Assembly (NCBI RefSeq): GCF_000346615.1
Contig: NZ_ANNU01000017.1
Span: 62,001-126,000, forward strand
Direction of reading: 5' to 3'
Source: Nafulsella turpanensis ZLM-10
Lineage (GTDB): Bacteria; Bacteroidota; Bacteroidia; Cytophagales; Cyclobacteriaceae
Length of the DNA: 64,000 nucleotides
Notes under the pieces: generated by a model
The model's input: the letters and a program-made list of their open reading frames with translations, nothing else
The model's database searches: none
Told to the model about the DNA's origin: nothing
In this document: piece by piece, positions 1 to 9,862 of the stretch
Layout of the letters: each line of letters opens with the position of its first letter
How positions within the stretch are numbered: position 1 is the stretch's first letter
Program-made: the position numbers and the translations under genes

Positions 1-432
1 GCACAAGGAAAAGAGCAAAAGCTTTATTTGGCTTCTCAGTTAAAGAAAAGTCAATTGATAGTTCAATCTAACCTTTTAAGGCAGCCTATACGTAGCTTCC
101 TTTACCCTTCTGCACCTTAATTTTTACAGTCTGTTTCTTTTCTCAGGCAACTTTGGAATAGCCCTGCAACCGGAAAATTAAAAAGAAAGGTGTAGGTGGT
201 ACACATTGCTCCCTCTCAAACCTGGGCTCCTTTGGCGGGAGGAGAATTAAAAAGCTTCCTGTTTTTAAGTGAAGGGTTTTCTTCAACCTCAAACAGGAAG
301 CTTTTACAATCCCACCATGGGTGGGTATTACTCAACAACTTGAAATGAAAAAATCAGTTAAACTTCGAACGAGTCCCGAAAAATCAGCTCTCCCGGAGCT
401 GCGGGCATAAAAGGGTAAACAATATGGCTGTT
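1..432. other. Intergenic region with a long-stem hairpin
   Basis: I see no convincing coding region in these first 432 bases. The one clear structure is a hairpin at 250-305: a 15-bp arm (250-264) pairs perfectly with 291-305, and the 26-nt loop holds a smaller TGAAG/CTTCA stem. In the minus direction the arm ends in a T-rich tract, so it may terminate the gene that ends at 433, although it lies about 130 bases past that stop. Confidence 0.5.
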
Positions 433-873
433 TTATCGCCTTTTAGGGGCATCCATGGCATCAAGGTCTTTTTCCTCCAGCAGCTCACCATTTTCATTTA
501 TTTGCAGAATAACGTCTGGCTGGCGTTCGCTTACACGCTCAATCTCTAAACTGGCCGCACCTTCTTCCGAAGCAGCCCCTGAAGCCTTTTGGGCCAGTTC
601 AAATTCAAATACGGCCGCTTCAGCTGATTTAGCCGCGGGCTGTACATAAATGGCCAGCACGTCCATATCCTTATACTCACCATTATTAAACGCTTCCTTT
701 ACAGCTTCAGGTAAATCCTGCATCTTCACCTGCTTTTTGGCTACCTGCTGTTCTTCCACAGCGGTCTGCTCTGCAGGTAACTGGGTGCTATTTTCTACCG
801 GAGCAGCAGTTTGGGCAAAAGAAACGGAATAGGCAAAACCACATGCTATAAAGGTCAATAATGTCTTTTTCAT
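433..873 (-). CDS. Secreted PepSY-like small protein
   Basis: This 146-residue protein starts with a clear signal peptide (about residues 1-20, Ala-Gln cleavage), so it should be periplasmic or secreted. After a Gln/Glu-rich linker, residues 48-137 have the look of PepSY-like (DUF2874-type) domains of Bacteroidota: a conserved 'LP.AVKEAF' segment near 54-62, a central strand 'VFEFEL' and the closing 'INENGELLEEKD' strand-turn at 125-136. The Ala-rich insert around 92-108 is low complexity. Such proteins are of unknown function; the fold relates to putative protease-inhibitor domains. Family assignment is inferred from pattern only. It stands alone, with no operon partner. Confidence 0.55.
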   Translation of the reverse strand: MKKTLLTFIACGFAYSVSFAQTAAPVENSTQLPAEQTAVEEQQVAKKQVKMQDLPEAVKEAFNNGEYKDMDVLAIYVQPAAKSAEAAVFEFELAQKASGAASEEGAASLEIERVSERQPDVILQINENGELLEEKDLDAMDAPKRR

Positions 874-1437
874 CTTTCTAAAAATTTTAAGTTCAAAAAA
901 ATTATGTTCACAATTTATTCTCAGGTATTTGCGAAGGGTAATGGAATAACTGTGCCAAAAATCCTTATCCCTGCATTAACGCCTGCAAATCAGTAACTTA
1001 CAAAAAATCAGAGCAAAAACGATTGCAACTAAACGTTGAAAAGCTCTACAGTCCGTAGAACTTCTCAACACTAAAACTGTGGAATTCCAGCGCCTTACCT
1101 CAAAGAAAATGATCTGCTAGGAAAAGAAGGTAAAGTAGCCAACTTGCTGAAAAAGCTGAAATACAAATGGCATCAGGCCATTTTTTCTGGATATATCCAT
1201 ATAAATTCTACCGAAAGGAAGGTATGAAATACATTCTTACATAACTCCTTCCCGGCACCTTTCCCCATTCTTTTCTTCTGTAACATTATTTGGAAGAAAA
1301 TCACCGCCTGTAGTGCAGAGAATTAACAGTAAAGAAAAAATTATCCTGCCTGTAAGGTGAAGGCACATTTTCCACTTTTTTAATGATAAACAACTTGTAA
1401 TCTTGTGCCATAAATCAGCCAAATAAAACTTATTTAA
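874..1437. other. Intergenic region, no supported gene
   Basis: About 560 bases without a supported gene. A short open stretch on the plus strand (1075-1227) translates to a Lys-rich peptide (containing KVANLLKKLKYKWHQ) with no start codon. It may be a remnant, but it is too short to assign. A motif one mismatch away from the Bacteroidota -7 box (TAATCTTG, 1398-1405) lies about 33 bases before the next gene and could be its promoter. Confidence 0.35.
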
Positions 1438-2052
1438 ATGAACAAAATTTACAAAATCGTTAGCGCGCTGTTACTTACAGGTGCACTCAGCCTTCTCTCA
1501 GTAGCTTCTTTCGGACAAAGCTCCACTACCGGTTTTGCTCCAGGCAAAGGGTATAAACAGGTGAACTTCGGATTCGAATTAGAAGGATGGGGATTTCCCG
1601 TTTACGCAGGTATGGATTTTGGAGTAGGCAAATTCATAACCATTGGACCTCGTGTTGTAGTAGGAACAAAAGGAGACTCTCGTGAAATGGACGTCCTTAA
1701 CAGCAACAGGGAATGGGATAAAGCAAAGATAAGTTCAAGAACGACAGTCGTGGTTCCCAGCTTTAGAGGCGATTACCACTTTAGCGGCCATATCAGTGGT
1801 CTTCCTGCCGAGCTTGACCTGTATGGAGGCTTAACTTTTGGTGTAGCAGTTTTTCACAGCAGCACTAATTACCACTATAACGGCCAATTGGTCGAAGGCT
1901 ATGAGTTCCCTGAGACTGAACCGACCACTTCTTCTGATGCCAAACTTTGGGCACAGGCAGGAGCCCGTTATTTCTTTAACCCAAAATGGGCTGCTCAACT
2001 CGAGGTAACTTCTACCTCTAATGCTATTCTGGGCCTAACCTACCGTTTATAA
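1438..2052 (+). CDS. Outer-membrane beta-barrel-like protein
   Basis: A 204-residue protein with a good signal peptide (residues 1-26, cleavage before Gln-Ser-Ser). The mature part is rich in alternating aromatic/hydrophobic strands with short Gly/Asn turns ('FGVGKFITIGPRVVVG', 'ARYFFNPKWAAQLEV') and ends in a strand closing on 'LTYRL'. This is the usual look of small outer-membrane porin-like barrels of Bacteroidota (OmpW/OMP_b-brl type). The exact family is not recognised. It is monocistronic: the upstream gene is 560 bases away and the downstream gene faces the other way. A surface location is inferred. Confidence 0.6.
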   Translation: MNKIYKIVSALLLTGALSLLSVASFGQSSTTGFAPGKGYKQVNFGFELEGWGFPVYAGMDFGVGKFITIGPRVVVGTKGDSREMDVLNSNREWDKAKISSRTTVVVPSFRGDYHFSGHISGLPAELDLYGGLTFGVAVFHSSTNYHYNGQLVEGYEFPETEPTTSSDAKLWAQAGARYFFNPKWAAQLEVTSTSNAILGLTYRL

Positions 2053-2128
2053 TAATTATATCCGTCTGATTCTATCTAAAGAGCATTTGGTTTGTTGGTT
2101 AAAAACTCCAATAAATTAAATGCTCTTT

Positions 2129-3055
2129 CTATTCAATAATCATGTTGCAGACGTTCACCTGACACGGATTATCCTTTATCATACTTGCCCAGAACATCCC
2201 TTCCGTACTGTGGAGAGCTGCCATATTGCCTTTTACATCCAAAGTAATCACCCCACCAGCCCCACCGGCTCTTGTTACTTTGTTAAAAAGTACTTCCCGG
2301 CTGGCCTCTTCCACTGACAGGTTTTTATATTCCATTAAGGCAGCAATATCGCGGGCTACCGTATAACGAATAAAGAATTCACCATAGCCGGTACAGGACA
2401 CCGCACTTATCTGGTTGGCATAGGTGCCGGCGCCAATAACCGGTGTATCGCCAATGCGGCCCCACTTTTTATTGAGCATACCGCCGGTAGAAGTGCCCGC
2501 CGCCAGACTACCCGACCTATCCAGCGCCACAGCGCCCACCGTGCCGTATTTTGATTGTTTACCGGAGGCCTGCTCCTGTTGCTTCAGTTGCTGAATCTGC
2601 TCCCAACGCTCTTCAATTTTAAAATAAGAAGGGTCGACAATTTGTAAACCTGAAGCGGCCGCAAATCCATCAGCCCCGGCACCGGTTAACATGACGTGCT
2701 CCGATTGTTCCATCACAGCCCGGGCTGCCGTTATTGGATTCCTGATTGTTCTTGTTCCTGCCACCGATCCGGCTTTCATGGTTTTGCCATCCATAATAGC
2801 CGCATCCAGCTCATTAAGCCCGTCGCTCGAAAAAACAGCGCCTTTACCGGCATTGAATAATGGCGAATCTTCCAACATCCGGATGCTGGCTTCCACCGCC
2901 GCCACCGCCGTTCCTCCTTCTTTTAAAATGGCATAGCCTTCCTGTACAGCGGCCGTTAACGCGCTCTTGTAAGCCTCTTCTTTTTCAGGAGGCATTTCTT
3001 CCTTATAAAGCCTTCCGGAACCGCCGTGTATAACAATTGCAATGGGTGCATTCAT
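2129..3055 (-). CDS. iaaA: Isoaspartyl peptidase / plant-type L-asparaginase
   Basis: A 308-residue Ntn-hydrolase of the plant-type asparaginase/isoaspartyl dipeptidase family. These enzymes hydrolyse isoaspartyl dipeptides and asparagine after autocleavage into two subunits. The hallmark autocleavage site is visible as 'YGTVGAVALD', making Thr172 the expected nucleophile. The substrate-binding segments 'GTSTGGMLNKKWGRIGD' and 'GTGYGE/CTGYGEFFIR' follow in the beta subunit, and 'VIHGGSG' opens the alpha subunit. No signal peptide is seen, so it is probably cytoplasmic, although relatives in Bacteroidota can be exported. It is a single gene between an outer-membrane protein gene and clpB. The length is normal for the family and all key residues appear present. 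Confidence 0.9.
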   Translation of the reverse strand: MNAPIAIVIHGGSGRLYKEEMPPEKEEAYKSALTAAVQEGYAILKEGGTAVAAVEASIRMLEDSPLFNAGKGAVFSSDGLNELDAAIMDGKTMKAGSVAGTRTIRNPITAARAVMEQSEHVMLTGAGADGFAAASGLQIVDPSYFKIEERWEQIQQLKQQEQASGKQSKYGTVGAVALDRSGSLAAGTSTGGMLNKKWGRIGDTPVIGAGTYANQISAVSCTGYGEFFIRYTVARDIAALMEYKNLSVEEASREVLFNKVTRAGGAGGVITLDVKGNMAALHSTEGMFWASMIKDNPCQVNVCNMIIE

Positions 3056-3192
3056 TTGAACTGATTAAATAAAAAAACGATTTATAAAAAGGAGCAGCAG
3101 GTGCTACTTTTCACTATTGATGTAACTATTCCTCAACATAACACCTTTGCCGGGTACTTCCAAGAAAAGGGAAAGGTCGGGCCACTCAAAAC

Positions 3193-3227
3193 AAAAGCCC
3201 GGACTCAATAAAGAGTCCGGGCTTTTT
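3193..3227 (-). terminator. Terminator downstream of clpB
   Basis: Inverted repeat with arms AAAAGCCCGGACTC (3193-3206) and GAGTCCGGGCTTTTT (3213-3227) and a 6-nt loop. On the minus strand a T-rich tract follows the GC-rich stem, about 20 bases after the clpB stop. The symmetry of A and T tracts means it could also work in the other direction. Confidence 0.85.
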
Positions 3228-3248
3228 GTATCCCCAATCCAACGTCTA

Positions 3249-5861
3249 TTATTCAATCTCAACCTCATTGAGGTTCATAAACTCAATCTCCTTCTGGTCG
3301 TTGAGTGTAATACCTACCACATCATCTTTATTCACCTTGCCGGCCAATATCTCCTTGCTCAGCTGGTTCAGGATTTCGCGCTGCATTACCCTCTTCAGCG
3401 GCCTTGCACCATAGGTTGGGTCGAAACCAATCTGGCCGAGGTAATCGAGCACATCGTCAGTGGCCTCTACCTTCACTCCATTCTCTTCCAGGCGCTGCTG
3501 AATCAGGCGGAACTGGATGTCCACAATCTTGCGGATATCGCCCCTGTTCAGCGGACGGAACATAATAATTTCGTCTATCCTGTTCAGGAACTCAGGGCGC
3601 ACCTGCTTTTTCAGCAGCTCGAAAGCCTCATTTTTGGCCTCTTCCACCACCTCAGGCTCGTTCAGCGGGTTGATATCCTTGAAGCGTTCCTGTATAAGGT
3701 GCGAACCAATGTTGGTCGTCATGATGACGATGGTATTCTTGAAGTTCGCTACCCGTCCCTTATTATCGGTGAGGCGGCCATCGTCGAGCACCTGCAACAG
3801 GATGTTGAACACATCCGGGTGCGCTTTCTCAATTTCATCGAGCAGGATTACGGAATAAGGCTTCCGGCGCACGGCCTCCGTTAGCTGGCCACCTTCATCG
3901 TAGCCTACGTATCCGGGAGGCGCTCCTACCAGGCGGCTTACCGCATGCCGCTCCTGGTACTCACTCATATCGATACGAACCATAGCGTTATCGTCATTAA
4001 ACAGGAACTCCGCCAGCGCTTTTGCCAGCTCTGTTTTACCCACACCGGTAGTACCTAAGAATATAAAGGAGCCGATGGGCCGTTTGGGGTCCTGCAGGCC
4101 AGCACGACTACGGCGAACGGCATCGGAAAGGGCTCCAATGGCCTCTTTCTGACCGGCTACGCGTTTGCCCAACTCTTCTTCAAGATGGAGCAGCTTTTCG
4201 CGCTCACTCTGGAGCATACGACTGACCGGTATACCCGTCCACTTGGCTACCACCTCGGCAATATCTTCTGCATCTACCTCTTCTTTTAGCAGCGCATTGC
4301 CAGATTGCAGCTCCTTAACCTGTTGCTGAAGTTCCTGCAGGCGCTCTTCGCTCTCGCGAATTTTACCGTAGCGGAGCTCTGCCACACGGCCATAATCTCC
4401 GGAACGTTCGGCCTGTTCGGCTTCCAGTTTATATTTATCAATATTTTCTTTCTCCTGACGGATGCCCTGAATCACGCTTTTTTCACTTTCCCACTTGGCC
4501 TTTAGCTCATTCCGCTGCTCAGTAAGCTCTGCAATTTCTTTGTTAAGCTGGCTTTCCTTTTCTTTATCTTTCTCGCGGCGAATGGCCTCGCGCTCGATTT
4601 CCAGCTGCATAATACGGCGCTGCAATTCATCAAGCTCCTCGGGCAGGGAGTCAATTTCCAGCCTTAGCTTCGAAGCGGCTTCGTCCATCAAGTCAATAGC
4701 CTTATCGGGCAGGAAGCGCTCCGAAATATAGCGGTGGCTCAGTTCTACAGCCGAGATAACGGCATCGTCTTTAATGCGCACTCCGTGGTGTACCTCGTAC
4801 TTATCTTTAATACCCCTCAGGATGGAAATCGCATCGGGTACACTTGGCTCATCGACCGTTACGGCCTGGAAGCGGCGCTCCAGGGCCTTATCTTTCTCAA
4901 TATATTTTTGATACTCCTTCAGCGTAGTGGCTCCAATGGCATGTAGTTCGCCACGGGCCAGTGCTGGTTTCAGCAGGTTGGCGGCATCCATGGCCCCTTC
5001 GCCACCACCAGCTCCGATAAGCGTATGGATTTCGTCTATGAAGAGGATGATCTCCCCGGCGGCATCCTGCACTTCTTTAATTACGGCTTTAAGGCGCTCC
5101 TCGAACTCACCTTTATACTTGGCCCCGGCCACCAGCAAGCCCATATCGAGCGATACAATCTGCTTTGTTTTGAGATTCTCGGGCACATCTCCGTCTACTA
5201 TCCGCTGCGCCAAACCTTCCACGATAGCGGTTTTACCCACACCAGGCTCGCCCAGCAAAATAGGGTTATTTTTGGTACGACGACTCAGGATTTGCAGCAC
5301 CCTCCGTATCTCATCGTCACGACCAATTACAGGGTCAATTTTACCTGCTTTAGCCATCTCGTTCAGGTTTTTAGAATACCTTTCGAGCGACTTATACTTA
5401 GCTTCTGCATTAGGGTCATTTACATTTCTTCCTCCGCGCAGTTCTTTTACGGCAGCAATCAGGTGCTTTTCGCTCATGCCCAGCTCTTTCAGCAGGGCAG
5501 CCGTTTTTTCATTCCCGCCCAGCAGGCCCAGCAAAATATGCTCGATGGCAATAAACTCATCCTTAAAATCCTTCAGGTAATTTTCCGCCTTTTGCAGGGC
5601 AGCAGCCGAAGCATTGGACAGGTAAGGCTGGGAACCAGATACCTTCGGGTATGCTTTAATAATTTCTTCGAGGCGGCTGTCGAGTTGCACCCGGTTTACA
5701 TTCAGTTTTTTAAACAGGTAGGGGACTACATTTTCATCAGAGGCCAGCAGGGCCTTGAGGAGGTGCCCCGGCTCAATTGCCTGCTGCTGATTGCCGGTAG
5801 CAATCTCCGCGGCTTTTTGCAGCGCCTCCTGAGATTTGATGGTATATTTATCGAAATTCAT
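3249..5861 (-). CDS. clpB: Chaperone ClpB (Hsp104-type disaggregase)
   Basis: An 870-residue ATP-dependent disaggregase that, with DnaK/DnaJ, extracts polypeptides from aggregates. It has the full family layout: an N-terminal Clp repeat domain (about 1-145), first AAA+ module with Walker A GEPGVGKT at 204-211, the long coiled-coil middle domain (about 405-530) that separates ClpB from ClpA/ClpC, then the second AAA+ module with Walker A GTTGVGKT at 603-610 and the D2-small domain. The length matches ClpB (about 860). It is monocistronic with a strong terminator after it. Two matched 11-bp palindromic sites lie about 90-140 bases upstream of the start (5951-6002) and are candidates for heat-shock control. 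Confidence 0.97.
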   Translation of the reverse strand: MNFDKYTIKSQEALQKAAEIATGNQQQAIEPGHLLKALLASDENVVPYLFKKLNVNRVQLDSRLEEIIKAYPKVSGSQPYLSNASAAALQKAENYLKDFKDEFIAIEHILLGLLGGNEKTAALLKELGMSEKHLIAAVKELRGGRNVNDPNAEAKYKSLERYSKNLNEMAKAGKIDPVIGRDDEIRRVLQILSRRTKNNPILLGEPGVGKTAIVEGLAQRIVDGDVPENLKTKQIVSLDMGLLVAGAKYKGEFEERLKAVIKEVQDAAGEIILFIDEIHTLIGAGGGEGAMDAANLLKPALARGELHAIGATTLKEYQKYIEKDKALERRFQAVTVDEPSVPDAISILRGIKDKYEVHHGVRIKDDAVISAVELSHRYISERFLPDKAIDLMDEAASKLRLEIDSLPEELDELQRRIMQLEIEREAIRREKDKEKESQLNKEIAELTEQRNELKAKWESEKSVIQGIRQEKENIDKYKLEAEQAERSGDYGRVAELRYGKIRESEERLQELQQQVKELQSGNALLKEEVDAEDIAEVVAKWTGIPVSRMLQSEREKLLHLEEELGKRVAGQKEAIGALSDAVRRSRAGLQDPKRPIGSFIFLGTTGVGKTELAKALAEFLFNDDNAMVRIDMSEYQERHAVSRLVGAPPGYVGYDEGGQLTEAVRRKPYSVILLDEIEKAHPDVFNILLQVLDDGRLTDNKGRVANFKNTIVIMTTNIGSHLIQERFKDINPLNEPEVVEEAKNEAFELLKKQVRPEFLNRIDEIIMFRPLNRGDIRKIVDIQFRLIQQRLEENGVKVEATDDVLDYLGQIGFDPTYGARPLKRVMQREILNQLSKEILAGKVNKDDVVGITLNDQKEIEFMNLNEVEIE

Positions 5862-5950
5862 ATTGTAAATTTTTCTTATTCAGTCTGTTAAACTCGCTTT
5901 ACCTCTGTGTATCAAAATCTAAACCAAGACTCAAAGAGATGGTTTTTACA

Positions 5951-6002
5951 GACAAATTGTCCTGACTAACCTCTTAAATTGCAATTTTTAGGACATATTG
6001 TC
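5951..6002. promoter_or_regulatory. Paired palindromic sites upstream of clpB
   Basis: Two near-identical palindromes, GACAAATTGTC (5951-5961) and GACATATTGTC (5992-6002), have centres 41 bp apart, close to four helical turns. With their flanks they are also inverted copies of each other. The spacing fits a dimeric repressor or activator binding the same face. They lie between clpB and the adhesin gene; clpB is the nearer gene. The cognate regulator is unknown, and the site does not match the CIRCE element. Confidence 0.4.
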
Positions 6003-6470
6003 TTAAAAAAGATGCAAACTGGCAAACCTTAGCAGCTTCTTTTTTTGTAACAAAGCCTCCTGTTTTCCTACCTGTGTAAGTATAAATCTTCCGAATTGAG
6101 GTGTTTTTTCAGCTTCAGTCCTAAACCACACTTCATAAGTAGCACAAAAAGCTGTTTTTCAGCAGTATAACTTCTACGCTCCTTATATACCCACCGTTTA
6201 TTGCTTCCAACAAAAAGAAACAAGCGGATGTATCAAATTTTTAAAATTAAAGAATTACCGGAAATTTGTGAGCCTAAAAGGGAGAAGGGCTTCAGATTTC
6301 CACCCGTGCAGGAACAAATCTTACACCATTCAAATACTACCTGTTTTCCCTACTCCAACACTTCCTTTACCCTTCCCGTCTTTTTATCGAAATTCAAAGC
6401 ATAATTCCTTTTGGTGAGGAGCTGAATGGTTCCGGTTGGGCCACTTTCCCTTATCCTAAATTTTATTTCT
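6003..6470. other. Intergenic region before the adhesin gene
   Basis: About 470 AT-rich bases without a convincing gene. Small open frames present on both strands have neither ribosome-binding sites nor protein-like composition. The region must hold the promoter of the adhesin gene starting at 6471, but no clear TAnnTTTG box could be picked. Confidence 0.4.
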
Positions 6471-9400
6471 ATGAGAACAACTTTTACCTTTTTGGCAGCT
6501 GTACTATGCTGGGGGCTATCGCCGCTTTCAGTAAAGGCCGATGTAAAACCCGACTGCCCGGACAACAGCTGTTTCGAAACCAGGATTCTCAGCCAGGAAA
6601 CGCAGGCCAACTGCACTACCTATACCCTGGAAATATCGAGCGATGGCGCCTGCCCTTATGCCCTTTCCCACTACAGCATTGAAACAGGCTGCGGACAGGT
6701 TACAGATGTGAGCAATTCCGAAGGATGGGCCATGGAAGTAGGCACTATCGACCCTACCACTGGCATAAGCGGCATTAAGGTAGATGATATAAAAGGTTTC
6801 GGCGAAGGAGACAGCCCACAGGTGTTTACCGTTACCTATACTATTTGTAATAACGGAGGCTGTGAAAGCGAAGCACTTTTCCCTGCAAGAGTCGCCTACA
6901 AAGCAGCCATCTGTGTGCATTACCAGGAGGTAAGCAATCCTTATACTCCCATGAGCGGCGCAATTACAGCTACTCAGCCTAAATGTGCCGGCAGCAGCAA
7001 TGGAGCGGCTCAGCTGGAGGTAAGCGGCGGACAGACACCTTTTAGCTTTGTTTGGAGCAACGGTGCCACCACTGAAGATTTACAGAACATCGCCGCCGGT
7101 ACTTACAGCGTAACCGTTACCGATGCAAAAGGCGAAACCCTCAGCCTTGAAACCACCCTTAGCAGCCCGGAGGTTCTTTCGCTGCAGTCTGACGTTACTT
7201 CTATCAGCTGTAACGGAAGCGGCTCAGTTACCGTGAGCCCTGCCGGCGGAACTGCTCCTTACAGCTACCTCTGGTCGAATGGCAGCACTGCTGCAACCCT
7301 GGAGGCCACCACTGCAGGCACTTACAGCCTCACCCTTACCGATGCTAACGGCTGCACCCTTACCGGAAGCTATACTATTACGCAGGAAAGCCTGCAGCTG
7401 AGCATTGCCGGCGGACAAAACTGCCAGAGCAGTGAACTGACAGCCAGCGTAACGGGCGGAACAGCTCCTTACACTTACGAATGGAGTACCGGCGAAACGA
7501 CCGCCGCCATCAGCTACACCAGTGGCGGCACTTACGAACTTACCGTTACCGATGCCAGCGGTTGTAGCAGCAGCCAGTCTGTAACAGTTGCCGATCCTTC
7601 AAATGCTATCAGCCTTTCTTATTCCACTACCGACCTGCTCTGCTACGGCGACAGCAATGCCGGCATTGATTTAAGTGTAAGTGGCGGCAGCGGAGAGTAT
7701 ACCTATGAATGGAGCAACGGGCAAACCACCGAAGATTTAACCAACCTGGGTGCAGGCACTTACCAGGTGACTGTTACCGATGCCGGAGGCTGTACCAGTA
7801 CCGCCAGCATTACCATAACAGCGCCTCGCCCGATTTACATCCGGCCAATAGAAACGACCAACATCAGCTGTAATGGCGATGCAGGACAAATTACCGTATC
7901 GGCCTCTTACGGTACGGCCCCTTATACTTATGAATGGAGCAATGGTTCCACAGAAGCCACCGCCACCTTTACGTCGACCGGCTACTATACCGTAACTGTT
8001 ACCGATGCAAATGGCTGCTCGGCAGAACGCCGCTTCTACATGCGCGAAAATAGCGTACCAGCCGTTTCCATCTCCTCTACAGGCTGTGGCGATAACTACA
8101 CCCTCAGCGCCAGTGCAACCGGAGGAACATCGCCTTATACCTACAGCTGGGCTGGTGGCGAAACAGGCAGCAGCATCAGCGGAGCGCCGGGCAATACTTA
8201 TACTGTTACCGTAACCGATGCCGGCGGATGTAGCAGCACCGCAAGCTATACTTTACAGGAAGCGACATCCCCGTTGAGCCTGCAGGCAGCGACCACTAAT
8301 GTTAGCTGTGCCGGCGGCAACGATGGCACAGCCAGCCTGACGGTAAATGGCGGCGTAGCCCCCTATACTTTTGACTGGTCGAGCGGCCATAACAGCCAGG
8401 CAGCCGCTAACCTAACGGCAGGTATTTATTCTGTACAGGTAACCGATGCCAATGGCTGCAGCGAAGTACTGGCCTTTACCATTACAGAGCCTCAGCCTCT
8501 AAATATCACAGCCGTAGTTGAAAACAACAGCAGCTGCGGTATGCCTGCAGGAAGCATCAGCGTAAGTGTTAACGGAGGTGCCGCGCCTTACAGCTACATC
8601 TGGAACAATGGAAGCCAAAGCAGCAACTTAGAAGGTCTGGCTGCCGGAAGCTATACCCTTACCTTAATAGATGCCAATAAATGTGTCGCCATCCGCAGCT
8701 TTACCATCGTAGATGAAGCCGGAAGCAGCGCACCAACCGCCAGCCTGCAAAATTGTGCCGATACGGTAATTAGCCGCGGAAGCACTGCCAGCCTCCCGGT
8801 CTACTTCGAAGGCGAAGGTCCTTATACCCTCCGTTATACAGCGGGCAATAAGGAACAGAGCATTACGACCATGGCGAACCCTTACCTGCTGGAAGTAAGC
8901 CCGCAAAGCAAAACCACCTATTCCCTGCTAAGCGTAAGCAACAGCTGCGGAGAAGGCAGCGCGAGCGGACAGGCCACCATTCAGGTTTCGGATGCAAGCA
9001 AAACAACAGTTTGTGAGGATGGCTGCTTCGACACTAAAATTATCAGCAGCACTACAGAAGGAAGCTGTAAAACCATTACCCTGCAGGTAAATGCAGGTGC
9101 CGACTGCCGCTACGGCCTGTCGCACTTTAACGTGGCGGTTGGATGTGGTTCAGTAAGCAACGTAAGCAATTCCGAAGGCTGGCCAATGGAGCTGAATGCC
9201 TATGACCCTACCACAGGCTTATATGGCATTAAAGTAGACGACATAAAAGGCTTCAGCGAAAATGAAAGCTTTACCGTTACCTACACGCTCTGCAGCGATG
9301 GCGAAAGCTGCCAGGAGGCACAAAACAGCTGCGGTCCTTTAGTAGCCTATAAAGCGGGCACCTGTGTATATTACGACAGAGCCGAAGAAGGAACCGCTAC

Positions 9401-9698
9401 AGAGCAGCCTGGCGGTGGCTGGGGTGAAATAGTGATTTTGCCGGATTTCGAACTCTATCCTAACCCATATGCCGAAGGCCAGGAGCTGAATGTTAAGATT
9501 AATGACCTTTCCAAGGAAAGCCAGGCTACCTTAACCATTATCAGCCTTACCGGAACCGAGGTATTAAGGGCAGAAACTACAGTATCGCCGCAGAATAATG
9601 TAATTCGGGTGCTCCTGAACTATGTTCCATCAGGCACCTATGTGGTGATGCTGGAAGTGCAGGGACATGTAATTACCAAACAACTATATGTTTTATAA
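6471..9698 (+). CDS. SprB-repeat adhesin with T9SS sorting domain
   Basis: A 1,075-residue surface protein. The ATG at 6471 is chosen because it directly begins a signal peptide (about residues 1-23); the frame is open further upstream but only with poor starts. After an N-terminal Cys-rich domain (about 24-165) come eight SprB-type repeats of 70-80 residues, each with 'GGTAPYTYEWSNG' and 'AGTYTVTVTDANGC' blocks. A second copy of the N-terminal domain follows (about 855-985), then a C-terminal T9SS sorting domain opening 'FELYPNP' and ending 'KQLYVL'. SprB-like proteins are exported by T9SS and act as adhesins, in some species for gliding. A strong terminator follows. Ligand unknown. Confidence 0.88.
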   Translation: MRTTFTFLAAVLCWGLSPLSVKADVKPDCPDNSCFETRILSQETQANCTTYTLEISSDGACPYALSHYSIETGCGQVTDVSNSEGWAMEVGTIDPTTGISGIKVDDIKGFGEGDSPQVFTVTYTICNNGGCESEALFPARVAYKAAICVHYQEVSNPYTPMSGAITATQPKCAGSSNGAAQLEVSGGQTPFSFVWSNGATTEDLQNIAAGTYSVTVTDAKGETLSLETTLSSPEVLSLQSDVTSISCNGSGSVTVSPAGGTAPYSYLWSNGSTAATLEATTAGTYSLTLTDANGCTLTGSYTITQESLQLSIAGGQNCQSSELTASVTGGTAPYTYEWSTGETTAAISYTSGGTYELTVTDASGCSSSQSVTVADPSNAISLSYSTTDLLCYGDSNAGIDLSVSGGSGEYTYEWSNGQTTEDLTNLGAGTYQVTVTDAGGCTSTASITITAPRPIYIRPIETTNISCNGDAGQITVSASYGTAPYTYEWSNGSTEATATFTSTGYYTVTVTDANGCSAERRFYMRENSVPAVSISSTGCGDNYTLSASATGGTSPYTYSWAGGETGSSISGAPGNTYTVTVTDAGGCSSTASYTLQEATSPLSLQAATTNVSCAGGNDGTASLTVNGGVAPYTFDWSSGHNSQAAANLTAGIYSVQVTDANGCSEVLAFTITEPQPLNITAVVENNSSCGMPAGSISVSVNGGAAPYSYIWNNGSQSSNLEGLAAGSYTLTLIDANKCVAIRSFTIVDEAGSSAPTASLQNCADTVISRGSTASLPVYFEGEGPYTLRYTAGNKEQSITTMANPYLLEVSPQSKTTYSLLSVSNSCGEGSASGQATIQVSDASKTTVCEDGCFDTKIISSTTEGSCKTITLQVNAGADCRYGLSHFNVAVGCGSVSNVSNSEGWPMELNAYDPTTGLYGIKVDDIKGFSENESFTVTYTLCSDGESCQEAQNSCGPLVAYKAGTCVYYDRAEEGTATEQPGGGWGEIVILPDFELYPNPYAEGQELNVKINDLSKESQATLTIISLTGTEVLRAETTVSPQNNVIRVLLNYVPSGTYVVMLEVQGHVITKQLYVL

Positions 9699-9732
9699 AT
9701 ATGTTTTATAAATGTTAACTTCCTCTCTCTCG

Positions 9733-9766
9733 AAAGGCTGGCCTCCATCTGGAGCCAGCCTTTTTT
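9733..9766 (+). terminator. Terminator after the adhesin gene
   Basis: GC-rich hairpin: GGCTGG...CCAGCC with an inner CTCC/GGAG extension and one bulged C, followed by six T residues, 35 bases past the adhesin stop codon. Confidence 0.85.
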
Positions 9767-9838
9767 AATGCCCTGCGCATGGTATTGAACTGTTTCGGCC
9801 CCATCTGCCTTTCCATTGAAGTTACAAGGCAAATTATG

Positions 9839-9846
9839 TAACTTTG
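9839..9846 (+). promoter_or_regulatory. Promoter -7 box of the Fur-family gene
   Basis: TAACTTTG is an exact match to the Bacteroidota -7 consensus TAnnTTTG and ends 16 bases before the ATG at 9863. A TTG at 9816-9818 sits about 20 bases upstream, as expected for the -33 element. The -7 box overlaps one arm of a GTTAC...GTAAC inverted repeat (9821-9842) that could be an autoregulatory operator. Confidence 0.6.
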
Positions 9847-9862
9847 TATATCAACAGAAGCT

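Noticed and set aside
1237-1422. Small minus-strand frame before the outer-membrane protein gene
   Set aside because: Sixty-one residues, no ribosome-binding site, and it would cover the promoter region of the next gene.
3147-5891. Several long plus-strand open frames (3147-3884, 4927-5580, 5025-5891) opposite clpB
   Set aside because: They are antisense to an unmistakable clpB with all motifs. The predicted products look like reversed-strand composition and have no domain features.
5951-6002. CIRCE element for HrcA
   Set aside because: The 9-N9-9 CIRCE pattern TTAGCACTC...GAGTGCTAA is absent.
6201-6404. Small plus-strand frame before the adhesin gene
   Set aside because: Low-complexity, no domain, no spacing to any gene; chance frame in AT-rich DNA.
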